Shown here piece by piece: positions 1 through 7,291 of a DNA stretch of 27,486 nt. Source of the DNA: Fibrobacter sp. UBA4373. Lineage in GTDB: Bacteria > Fibrobacterota > Fibrobacteria > Fibrobacterales > Fibrobacteraceae. The stretch lies in NCBI GenBank assembly GCA_002390045.1, contig DGSB01000057.1, forward strand, positions 1 through 27,486, written 5' to 3'. The translations under genes were made by a program, and so were the position numbers. The notes below the pieces were generated by a model. That model was given only the letters and a program-made list of their open reading frames with translations, ran no database searches and was not told where the DNA came from. Position 1 is the first letter of the stretch, and the number at the start of each line of letters is the position of its first letter.

Positions 1-1
1 C

Positions 2-664
2 GCAAGACAGCTTGCCAAAATTACGAACCAGAAAACGCTCTGGATTTTGTGCGGGCTTGTTTTTGTTCCGGGAATCGCTTGGGGAATTTTCTTTGAACAT
101 GCGGGATTTTTGGGAAACCTTCCGTTGCTTGGAAACTTTGAAGACTATGGGGTTCGTTACCAGTATTTCCACATGTTCCCGCTGGTGAGAATTTTTGAAT
201 ATCTCTTTGGCATGATTCTGTATAGGCTTTACCGTTCGGGAGCTTTTGACTTTTTGCAGAAGAACTATGTGGCTGGAATTTTGCAGGCGGCATTACTCGT
301 TATTTTGTATGTAAGCCTCTTCACGATGAAGTCGAATTCCGTGGCGTGGAACTTCATTTGCCATCATACGGTAGCGGTCATGATCTACGGCGGTCTGATT
401 ATTAGCATTACGACTTCTAAGGGCTTCCTTAGCCGTATTTTCTGCATTCCGATCATCCGTTCGATCGGTCGTGCGTCTTTTTATCCGTACCTGATTCATT
501 TGCCGCTGATCACAATTGGCTGGTCGCTTTGCAATATGAACAGGCCTAGTTCCACGGTAATCTTCTTGATCTTCATTTATACGATCAGTACGTTGTATCA
601 AAAGCACAAGGATCGCTTGCACCGTTTAAAAAAACAGGCGCATTCCCTTCCACCTCAGCAATAA
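2..664 (+). CDS. Acyltransferase family 3 membrane protein, C-terminal part (cut by window edge)
   Basis: The reading frame is open from the left edge, so the N-terminus lies outside the window. About 220 residues are visible, with several hydrophobic segments alternating with short polar loops and a basic, lysine/arginine-rich C-terminus that should be cytoplasmic. The stretch FPLVRIFEYLFGMILYRLY resembles the 'R-x-x-E-F-x-x-G-M' segment of acyltransferase-3 (OafA/NodX-like) proteins, which transfer acetyl or other acyl groups onto surface sugars. The catalytic N-terminal histidine region would be upstream and cannot be checked. A TTG at 47 could be mistaken for a start, but coding sequence continues to its left. 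The family call is moderately sure; the substrate is unknown. Confidence 0.7.
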   Translation, partial: ARQLAKITNQKTLWILCGLVFVPGIAWGIFFEHAGFLGNLPLLGNFEDYGVRYQYFHMFPLVRIFEYLFGMILYRLYRSGAFDFLQKNYVAGILQAALLVILYVSLFTMKSNSVAWNFICHHTVAVMIYGGLIISITTSKGFLSRIFCIPIIRSIGRASFYPYLIHLPLITIGWSLCNMNRPSSTVIFLIFIYTISTLYQKHKDRLHRLKKQAHSLPPQQ

Positions 665-835
665 TCCGATTTGCAGTATTTGCAAAATGGTTAGTCTAAA
701 TCATAAGATTTAGGAATTGCAGTAATTTGTTGAATTTCAAAGAATTACGCTTTTGGTGAGCCCTTGTTGAAAAGCGAAGATCGAAAAATGTGACGAAGCT
801 CTCTTGAGAAAGTTCAATAGTAGGTTATTTTTAAT

Positions 836-860
836 AAAGTGCTTTGGACAAAAGTGCTTT
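836..860. repeat. Two exact copies of a 10-bp near-palindrome before the lipoprotein gene
   Basis: AAAGTGCTTT occurs at 836-845 and again at 851-860, a 15-bp period. Each copy is itself an inverted repeat (AAAG-TG-CTTT). The second copy ends 19 bp before the start codon at 880. This arrangement resembles a paired operator for a dimeric regulator, but no regulator is identified. The rest of the 665-879 gap is AT-rich and shows nothing else I can support. Confidence 0.4.
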
Positions 861-879
861 TAAATAGGAAGGTTTTGGA

Positions 880-1683
880 ATGAGGGAGCTGCTATTTTTA
901 ATAGCAATTGTGATATCGACGCTTGCCGTCGTGTCATGCGGGAGCGAGAAATCGACAAATGTCGATAGCGGTTTTTTGCTCGTGTCCGAAAAGGTACCGC
1001 TTTCTGCCTTGGGTTCTTCGAAAGTCCTTTACTACGAAAAATATGCGTATGAAATCGACCATGAAAAGTCCGTCATCGTGACGTATGCGCCTGTTTGCCG
1101 CGAGCAGGGGGATTCCCTGTACTGGTCTTTAAAGGGTGAAAAGCGCATCGGGACTTTTAATTACAATACACGGTCGAAAAAAATCATTTTTGATTACGGC
1201 AAGGATTCTTATTCCTTCGTTTACGAGGGAAACGTTTTCCCTTATGGAGATTGGAAGGAACAGGAAGATTCCGCCGGGGTTTCGCAGGGCTTTACTGTCG
1301 AAAGGGAAGGAATTTTTATGCGTTCGACTTTCTTCACCGGGGAATGCGCGATTTCGAATCTGAAAAAAGTAGGATTCCTCGATTCCTTTTTTGACGGTGA
1401 AAAATTTTCGGCGGAAAATTGCGAAGAAGCCCAATCGGAAAGGGGCTTCCTTGTGACTGTGAACCGCTTGCAGCAGGATTTTATCGAATTGAAGGTTTCC
1501 AAGGATGAAAAAAGCTGCCTGATTTCGCTTTCGCCCCGTTATGCCGTAGACAAAGTGGATTGTCAGGCGGCTTATGCGGAATACAAGGAAAGGCCGAGAA
1601 GCGAAGCATTTTCCTTTGACGATTACAACTTGGATATCTCGGGCGACGAAGAATGCTTCGTGGACCTGATGGAATCTCTCTAG
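880..1683 (+). CDS. Putative lipoprotein of unknown function
   Basis: A 267-residue protein that begins with a hydrophobic signal (MRELLFLIAIVISTLAVVSC) ending in a lipobox-like VVSC, so Cys20 is the likely lipidated residue. The body is rich in charged and aromatic residues (many Glu/Lys/Phe/Tyr) with no motif I recognise. It includes several cysteines in the mature part (for example the segments VCREQ, ECAIS, NCEEA, DCQAA), which may form disulfides in the periplasm. The ATG is preceded by a GGAAGG-like ribosome site. It stands alone, with an AT-rich gap on the left, a paired palindromic repeat just upstream and an intrinsic terminator on the right. It is probably a membrane-anchored periplasmic protein; no function is proposed. 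Confidence 0.75.
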   Translation: MRELLFLIAIVISTLAVVSCGSEKSTNVDSGFLLVSEKVPLSALGSSKVLYYEKYAYEIDHEKSVIVTYAPVCREQGDSLYWSLKGEKRIGTFNYNTRSKKIIFDYGKDSYSFVYEGNVFPYGDWKEQEDSAGVSQGFTVEREGIFMRSTFFTGECAISNLKKVGFLDSFFDGEKFSAENCEEAQSERGFLVTVNRLQQDFIELKVSKDEKSCLISLSPRYAVDKVDCQAAYAEYKERPRSEAFSFDDYNLDISGDEECFVDLMESL

Positions 1684-1701
1684 TTCAGCCAAAAGCGCCT
1701 T

Positions 1702-1741
1702 AAAAAGCGGCCCAAACGGGTTATCCGTGAGCCGCTTTTTT
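1702..1741 (+). terminator. Intrinsic terminator after the lipoprotein gene
   Basis: The arms AAAAAGCGGC (1702-1711) and GCCGCTTTTT (1731-1740) are perfectly complementary around a 19-nt loop, and the run of T continues to 1741. It separates the lipoprotein gene from secA. Confidence 0.8.
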
Positions 1742-1750
1742 CCTTTTTGT

Positions 1751-1758
1751 TAAATTTG
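1751..1758 (+). promoter_or_regulatory. Candidate TAnnTTTG promoter element for secA
   Basis: TAAATTTG matches the Bacteroidetes-type -7 consensus TAnnTTTG and lies 31 nt before the secA ATG. An AAGGA ribosome site sits between them. No clear TTTG is present at the expected -33 distance, because that region is the upstream terminator. Confidence 0.45.
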
Positions 1759-1789
1759 AGCGGTAATTTCAAAAAGGATTTTATCATCT

Positions 1790-4711
1790 ATGAGCATTTT
1801 GGATTCTCTCCTCCATAAGGTCTTCGGTACTCCGCACGAACGCAAGGTGAAGTCTCTTCGCCCGGTCATTGCGCAGATTCATGAAGTCCGCAAAAAGCTC
1901 GAAGCTTTGGACGATAAGGATCTTGCTGCAAAGTCGGCAGAATTCCGCGAAGCACTGAAAAACGGGAAGACTCTTGAGGATATCAAGGTGGAAGCCTTTG
2001 CGGTTTGCCAAGAAGCTTGCGACCGCCGTCTCGGTATCTTCAACATTTTCAAGCCGAAGTTTGAATTTGACTTTGCAAAGCTCGGGACGGACCCGGAAAT
2101 TCTTTCTGCGGTGGAAGCGGCCAAGGCGGATCTCGAAGCAGGCAAGCCGGAATGGGAAATCTTTATGCCGGCAAAGTTCTATGCCAAGGTGCGTGAACTT
2201 TATCCGGAATCCGTGAAGCCGTTCCGCATGCTTCCGTTCGATGTACAGCTTATCGGCGGTCTCGTGCTGCATGAAGGCGCTATCGCCGAAATGGCGACGG
2301 GTGAAGGTAAGACGTTGGCGGCTGTCTGCCCGGTGTACCTGAACGGTCTTTCAGGCAAGGGCGTCCACGTGGTGACGGTGAACGATTACCTCGCTGGCCG
2401 TGATGCGGAACAGATGGGCTACGTTTACAAGTTCCTCGGTTTGACCGTGGGCTTGATCGTCCACGATCTGAATGCGGAACAGCGCCGTATCAGCTATAAC
2501 TCCGATGTGACGTATGGGACGAACAACGAATTCGGCTTCGATTATCTTCGCGACAACATGGCTGTCGATCCGAAGGAAGTCGTACAGCGCGAACCGAACT
2601 TCTGCATTGTCGACGAAGTGGACTCCATCTTGATCGATGAAGCGCGTACGCCGCTCATTATCAGCGGTCCTGCGGAAGATGCGACGGACAAGTACCAGAA
2701 GGCGCGCCAGCTTGTTTCGCAGCTCGTTCGCGGCAAGGATTATACGGTCGACGAAAAAGACAAGCTCGTTCAGCTGACCGAACGCGGTACGAACCACATC
2801 GAACAGATCATGGGATTTACGAACCTTTACGGCGAACATGCGGAATGGGTGCACTTCATTCAGCAGGCCTTGAAGGCGGAAAACATTTTCCTTCGCGATC
2901 GCGATTACATTGTGCGCGACGGCGAAGTGGTGATCGTTGACGAAAACACGGGCCGCTTGATGGAAGGCCGTCGCTACTCCGACGGTATCCACCAGTCCAT
3001 CGAAGCGAAGGAAGGCGTGCAGATCCGTCGCGAAAACCAAACGCTTGCGACGATTACGTTCCAGAACTACTTCCGCATGTACAAGAAGCTTTCCGGTATG
3101 ACCGGTACTGCCGAAACGGAAGCGACGGAATTCATCAAGATTTACAACATGAATACGTGGGTCATTCCCACGAACAAGCCTTGCATCCGTAAGGATATGC
3201 AGGACATGGTTTACAAGACCGAAGAAGCCAAGTGGAAGGCGATTGTCGCAGAAATCAAGAAGCGCCATGAAATCGGTCAGCCGATCCTCGTCGGTACAGC
3301 ATCGGTGGAACGTTCCGAAAAGATGCACCAGTTGCTCTTGAAGGAAGGTATTCCGCATGACGTGTTGAACGCAAAGAACCATAGCCGTGAAGCGGAAATC
3401 ATTCAGTACGCAGGTTACAAGGGCAAGGTGACTGTTGCGACGAACATGGCTGGTCGTGGTACAGACATTGTGCTCGGACCGGGCGTTCGTGAACTCGGTG
3501 GTTTGCACGTGCTCGGTACGGAACGTCATGAAAGCCGTCGTATCGATAACCAGTTGCGCGGTCGTGCGGGCCGTCAGGGAGACCCGGGTTCTTCTCAATA
3601 CTTCCTTTCTTTAGACGACGACCTGATGCGCATCTTTGGCGGTAGCAACGTCAAGCAGCTGATGGACCGTTTTGGCGTGGGCGATGATGAAGTGATTACC
3701 CACCCGATTGTTTCCCGCTCGATCCGCGGTGCGCAGAAGCGCGTAGAAAGCCAGAGCTTCGATACCCGTAAGTACTTGCTCGATTACGATAACGTGATGA
3801 ACGAGCAGCGTAAGGTGATCTACGGTTTGCGCCGTCGCATTTTGAACGGTGACGAAATCCGTAAAGACATTTGGGCAAATGTCCAGGATGCCTGCGATAT
3901 CAAGGTTTCCCAGTTTATTTCCAAGGATCGCTTTGCTGACGAATGGAATTGGGAAGGCCTTACTACGGCTCTCAAGTTGAGCTTTGCCATCGATTACAAT
4001 CCGAGCGAAGAAGAACGCGCCCAGAAGTCTGCGGACCAGGTTCTCGACGAAGTCATCGCGCTTTGCCAGAAGAAGTATGACAAGCTCGTCGAAATCATTC
4101 CGGACAATGACTTCCGCACGATCGAACGTCGTATCTTCCTCTACACGATCGACCAGCATTGGAAGGAAAACCTTTACGCAATGGACCAGCTGAAGGACGC
4201 CATCCGTTACCAGGGTTACGCTCAGAAGGATCCGCTGGTGATGTACAAGAACCAGGCGTTTACCATCTTCCAGAACTGTCTTGAATCAATTGCAACGCTT
4301 ACCGCTCAGCGCATTTTGAACATTCGCATTCAGCTTGCCAACGGCGTTTCCGTTGCGCCGGAACAGATCCAGAAGGTGAACCGTCCGGCTCCGCAGCAGG
4401 TTCCGCAGAATGCAGAAAATGCACAGCCTGCACAGCCGAACGAAGCTGCTCAGGCTCCGGCAGCAGAACCGGCCTCGGCAGAACAGCCGGCCGAAGAAGC
4501 TCCGAAGGCCGTGGATCCGATTCCGGAAGCTCCGTCTTCGAACGCGATTCCGAGTTCCGCTCTTCCGGGCACACGTCCGGAGGCGCTCCGCCGCCGTACG
4601 ATTCCGGGAGCCCAGGTAAAGAGCGCCGGCCCAAAGCTTGGCCGTAATGATCTTTGCTGGTGCGGTTCGGGTCTCAAGTACAAGAAGTGCCACGGAAAGA
4701 ACCTCGAGTAA
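1790..4711 (+). CDS. secA: Protein translocase ATPase SecA
   Basis: SecA is the ATP-driven motor that pushes unfolded preproteins through SecYEG. The 973-residue product has the DEAD-like motor signatures. Walker A is MATGEGKT at residues 168-175, followed by VVTVNDYLAGRDAE. Walker B is VDEVD near 274-278, and the AGRGTDI/GRAGRQGDPG helicase motifs are in the second half. It ends in an Ala/Pro/Glu-rich linker (about 885-945) and the zinc-binding CWCGSGLKYKKCHG tail that binds SecB or ribosomes. It is longer than E. coli SecA (901 residues) chiefly because about 60 extra residues lie between AFAVCQEACDRRLG (69-82) and FDVQLIGG (150-157), plus the C-terminal linker. The ATG follows AAGGA. tmk begins 5 nt after the stop and is probably cotranscribed. 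Confidence 0.98.
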   Translation: MSILDSLLHKVFGTPHERKVKSLRPVIAQIHEVRKKLEALDDKDLAAKSAEFREALKNGKTLEDIKVEAFAVCQEACDRRLGIFNIFKPKFEFDFAKLGTDPEILSAVEAAKADLEAGKPEWEIFMPAKFYAKVRELYPESVKPFRMLPFDVQLIGGLVLHEGAIAEMATGEGKTLAAVCPVYLNGLSGKGVHVVTVNDYLAGRDAEQMGYVYKFLGLTVGLIVHDLNAEQRRISYNSDVTYGTNNEFGFDYLRDNMAVDPKEVVQREPNFCIVDEVDSILIDEARTPLIISGPAEDATDKYQKARQLVSQLVRGKDYTVDEKDKLVQLTERGTNHIEQIMGFTNLYGEHAEWVHFIQQALKAENIFLRDRDYIVRDGEVVIVDENTGRLMEGRRYSDGIHQSIEAKEGVQIRRENQTLATITFQNYFRMYKKLSGMTGTAETEATEFIKIYNMNTWVIPTNKPCIRKDMQDMVYKTEEAKWKAIVAEIKKRHEIGQPILVGTASVERSEKMHQLLLKEGIPHDVLNAKNHSREAEIIQYAGYKGKVTVATNMAGRGTDIVLGPGVRELGGLHVLGTERHESRRIDNQLRGRAGRQGDPGSSQYFLSLDDDLMRIFGGSNVKQLMDRFGVGDDEVITHPIVSRSIRGAQKRVESQSFDTRKYLLDYDNVMNEQRKVIYGLRRRILNGDEIRKDIWANVQDACDIKVSQFISKDRFADEWNWEGLTTALKLSFAIDYNPSEEERAQKSADQVLDEVIALCQKKYDKLVEIIPDNDFRTIERRIFLYTIDQHWKENLYAMDQLKDAIRYQGYAQKDPLVMYKNQAFTIFQNCLESIATLTAQRILNIRIQLANGVSVAPEQIQKVNRPAPQQVPQNAENAQPAQPNEAAQAPAAEPASAEQPAEEAPKAVDPIPEAPSSNAIPSSALPGTRPEALRRRTIPGAQVKSAGPKLGRNDLCWCGSGLKYKKCHGKNLE

Positions 4712-4716
4712 TTTCG

Positions 4717-5349
4717 ATGCAGACAGCCGAGCGTTTCTTTTGCCTCGAAGGCATTGACGGTTGCGGAAAGAGCACGCAGCTTAAACGCCTTGCCGAATTT
4801 TTGACCGGCAAGGGCTATGACGTGCTCACGATCCGCGAACCGGGCGGCTCCGAAATTTCGGAAAGCATTCGCAGCCTTCTGTTAGACATTCGCTATAAAG
4901 GCGTGATGGATTCCAGAACGGAACTCTTGCTGTACAATGCGGCCCGTGCCCAGGTCATTGCCGAAAAGATCGCTCCGGCGCTTGCCGCAGGTAAAGTTGT
5001 CCTTGCCGACCGCTTTGCCTGGAGCACTCTCGCTTATCAAGGTTACGGTCGCGAAATCGATCCGCGGATGGTTTTGAATCTTTCTAACATCACCTGTGGA
5101 AAATTCAATCCGGATTTGACGATTGTCCTCGACGTTTCGCTCGAAGAAAGCCGTCGCCGCCAGGCCGGTGAAAACCGTGTTGCCGACCGTCTCGAAAGCG
5201 AAGCGGTCAGTTTCTTTGAACGGGTCCGTAACGGCTATCTGAAAATTGCGGAAGACTTTCCGGAATGTGTAAGCCTCGTCGATGCGAACGGAGATCTGGA
5301 CAGCATTCAGGACCAGATCCGCGATTTGATTTTAAAGAAGCTCGCTTAA
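4717..5349 (+). CDS. tmk: Thymidylate kinase
   Basis: Phosphorylates dTMP to dTDP with ATP, an essential step in dTTP synthesis. The 210-residue length is typical. Visible motifs are the P-loop EGIDGCGKST (11-20), REPGGS (40-45), the substrate-binding DRF segment followed by STLAYQGYGR (98-112; many family members have DRY), and an arginine-rich LID, RRRQAGENRVADRLE (146-160), as in bacterial enzymes that carry catalytic arginines in the LID. The ATG at 4717 is chosen because the product then starts right before the first beta strand. An in-frame ATG at 4654 would run through the secA zinc-finger coding region and add 21 unrelated residues. It is probably translated from the secA transcript. 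Confidence 0.96.
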   Translation: MQTAERFFCLEGIDGCGKSTQLKRLAEFLTGKGYDVLTIREPGGSEISESIRSLLLDIRYKGVMDSRTELLLYNAARAQVIAEKIAPALAAGKVVLADRFAWSTLAYQGYGREIDPRMVLNLSNITCGKFNPDLTIVLDVSLEESRRRQAGENRVADRLESEAVSFFERVRNGYLKIAEDFPECVSLVDANGDLDSIQDQIRDLILKKLA

Positions 5350-5362
5350 TTTCTTGAAATTT

Positions 5363-6811
5363 TTAGATGTTGTACCGCACATAGGCGCCGACAGCGTGCA
5401 TCGTCCGGGACATCGGTTCTACACGTTCATATGCGGCGATCTTGGCGTAGGAATTTAAACGGATTCCCACGGCAAAATGAAGCGGTAGATAGGCTTCGAC
5501 AAAGGCATTGTTGAAGGCGACAAAGTCATAGCCTTTTGTTCCGTAGTGCGGTTCGGTGTTCGGCCAGCTGCGGAAAAGATAAGCGGCCGCCTGGTTTGCA
5601 ATCTTTCCGCGATTCTTCCATTCGATTTCCAAATAGGCTTTGTAGCTGGCACCGAGGCTATACTGGTAATTGCGGGTAAATTCATAATTGGAATCCGTCG
5701 CGGCCAGGACTTCGTCATAGTTAAAGTCCGAAGATCCGAGGATTACATAAGACGGCATATGGCTCATACGGAAATGGAACCTGTCCGAAAGTTCAACGCT
5801 CACATCGGCGCCAAGACCGATTGAAATGGAGGACATTTCCACAAGATCGCCGTAGAAGGTATCAAAATGCAAATAGGCGGCGAGGTCCATCCAGTTGGAA
5901 CTGTTATGGCGCATGTTCAAGTTGTTGAGCTTTCCCACGGAAGAAACGCGCATGACCATACCGTCTTCGCTTTGATCCTGGGTAAAACTGAAGGTGAAGT
6001 ATTCAAAAGGCTCTTTGATCTTACGGTCGGGCCTTCCGTAGACAAGCTCTAAACCGTAAAAGCCGGAGACCGCGTTCCAGTCGCTGTCGGAGCGGTCATC
6101 TGCATCTTGATCGTAGCGGTATTCGTTTCCGAACCTTTGACCGGCGCCTGCAAAAATGGACCATTGCATAGGAGCGTACCCCGGATTCGTGCGGCTCGGT
6201 CCGTTGACCCATTCCTGCAAAGTGGCGATCGGGCTTGCGGCAAAGGCGAACAGATTTTCGAGAATTCCTGCTCCGGGTTTTGAAACGGCTCTTTCGGCAA
6301 TGCGGTAGAGCATTTCGCCGTAAATGGTTCCGCCGATGCTTGTTGCGAGCAGGTCGTTCGGAGCGGGATATTCGGTTTCGCAGAATTCTTCCCACATCCA
6401 GGACCCTGTCAAAGCGAAGAAGAAGCTTTCGTAAAAGTTGTAACCCGAAGAACGGGCGGCAGCATAGTACATGGAGCCTTGGTACGGGTGACCGAAGAAG
6501 TTGATGGCGAAATGGTTATCGTCCCACTTCCAGCCTTCCTCGAAATTTCGCTTCCAGTAAGAAGGTCCCGTCTTGGCGTAATTCTTTTGCAGAACGTAGC
6601 GGTCCCAACCCCAAACAAAGATGTTCAAAAAGGTGACTTCGCCAAAGGGAATGACAACCGGGAGTCTTTGAGCTACCGGCGTTCTCGGCTCAAATTCTTG
6701 CAAGGCGCTTGTTGTAGAGTCCTGTGCGAGGGAATCGGCGGGAGCACTTGCCATCGCCATGGAAAAGCTCATCAGCAGTGCAAAAATCAGAATTCCTTGA
6801 AATCTTCTCAT
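5363..6811 (-). CDS. Exported DUF3943-family protein
   Basis: A 482-residue protein with an N-terminal signal sequence (MRRFQGILIFALLMSFSMAM, then ASAPADS, a plausible cleavage site). The central part, with HPYQGSMYYAAARSSGYNF (a string of small and aromatic residues), SWMWEEF and NDLLATSIGGTIYGE, matches my memory of the DUF3943 family. That family is seen in Gram-negative outer-envelope proteins and is of unknown function. The C-terminal half alternates aromatic and polar residues in short stretches ending in VRYNI. This suggests a beta-barrel that ends in a membrane-exposed strand, an inference only. The ATG at 6811 is preferred; a farther ATG at 6874 adds 21 residues that break the signal peptide. 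It is convergent with tmk, with a 13-nt gap and no visible terminator. Confidence 0.75.
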   Translation of the reverse strand: MRRFQGILIFALLMSFSMAMASAPADSLAQDSTTSALQEFEPRTPVAQRLPVVIPFGEVTFLNIFVWGWDRYVLQKNYAKTGPSYWKRNFEEGWKWDDNHFAINFFGHPYQGSMYYAAARSSGYNFYESFFFALTGSWMWEEFCETEYPAPNDLLATSIGGTIYGEMLYRIAERAVSKPGAGILENLFAFAASPIATLQEWVNGPSRTNPGYAPMQWSIFAGAGQRFGNEYRYDQDADDRSDSDWNAVSGFYGLELVYGRPDRKIKEPFEYFTFSFTQDQSEDGMVMRVSSVGKLNNLNMRHNSSNWMDLAAYLHFDTFYGDLVEMSSISIGLGADVSVELSDRFHFRMSHMPSYVILGSSDFNYDEVLAATDSNYEFTRNYQYSLGASYKAYLEIEWKNRGKIANQAAAYLFRSWPNTEPHYGTKGYDFVAFNNAFVEAYLPLHFAVGIRLNSYAKIAAYERVEPMSRTMHAVGAYVRYNI

Positions 6812-6924
6812 ACCGGAAACAAAAATGCGAATTCTGTAAACTTTTGGTAGATGACAAATGATAAAATGGGTCAATTTTTCGATGAAAAAGACGATTCTAT
6901 CTAAAGTTCGCTCAAAGACTACTG

Positions 6925-6955
6925 TTTGTGATTCGGAACCGATTATCTATATTTG
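6925..6955 (+). promoter_or_regulatory. Bacteroidetes-type promoter TTTG-N19-TATATTTG
   Basis: TTTG (6925-6928) and TATATTTG (6948-6955) are separated by 19 nt, which fits the published Bacteroidetes spacing (-33 TTTG, -7 TAnnTTTG, 19-21 nt). The start codon is only 7 nt beyond, so the transcript would be leaderless or nearly so. The same stretch also reads as a moderate sigma70 promoter (TTGTGA-N16-TATATT). Confidence 0.55.
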
Positions 6956-6962
6956 GTGCACA

Positions 6963-7283
6963 ATGCAGTTATGCTTGGAACAAGATCAGCTGGATAAGAT
7001 CCAGCGTATTTTTAAAGTCCACTTTTCGGGTTTGGAAGTGGACGCTTACGGACCACGTGTGACGGGAGTCGGTTTAACTCCGGATGCCGCGCTGAACGTT
7101 GCCGTAATTTCCTCCAAACCGATCTCCTTTGAACAGATGGTCAGCGTCGAAAGAGCGTTTGCCGATAGCGGACTCCCGTTTCGGGTCGATGTCGTGGACT
7201 GGGCCAAGCTCACGGAGAGCATGCAAAAGAACATTAAAAAAGAGCATATCGCGATCCAGACAGCGAACGGCTCTGAAAATTGA
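6963..7283 (+). CDS. Nucleotidyltransferase-like protein, catalytic residues missing
   Basis: A 106-residue protein with the outline of a minimal nucleotidyltransferase domain. It has a helical start, AYGPRVTG (28-35) where active members have 'FGSRARG', then PDAALNVAV (40-48) where active members have 'SDLDLAV', and finally LPFRVDVVDWAKL and KEHIAIQ, both typical of the family's C-terminal part. The two metal-binding aspartates of the DxD motif are replaced (Ala43 and Asn45), and the GS pair is GP (30-31). The fold is therefore probably kept without catalysis. ATG 6963 is chosen because the sequence upstream is not protein-like and a promoter element sits directly before it. No HEPN partner is adjacent. 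The next gene starts 8 nt after the stop and is likely cotranscribed. Confidence 0.65.
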   Translation: MQLCLEQDQLDKIQRIFKVHFSGLEVDAYGPRVTGVGLTPDAALNVAVISSKPISFEQMVSVERAFADSGLPFRVDVVDWAKLTESMQKNIKKEHIAIQTANGSEN

Positions 7284-7291
7284 TAGATCTT

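Noticed and set aside
2351..3598. Long minus-strand reading frame (415 codons) opposite secA
   Set aside because: It lies wholly inside the conserved secA coding sequence, has no recognisable domain and is a by-product of codon use.
4654..4716. Upstream in-frame extension of tmk
   Set aside because: It would translate secA's zinc-finger region in another frame; the kinase fold begins after the ATG at 4717.
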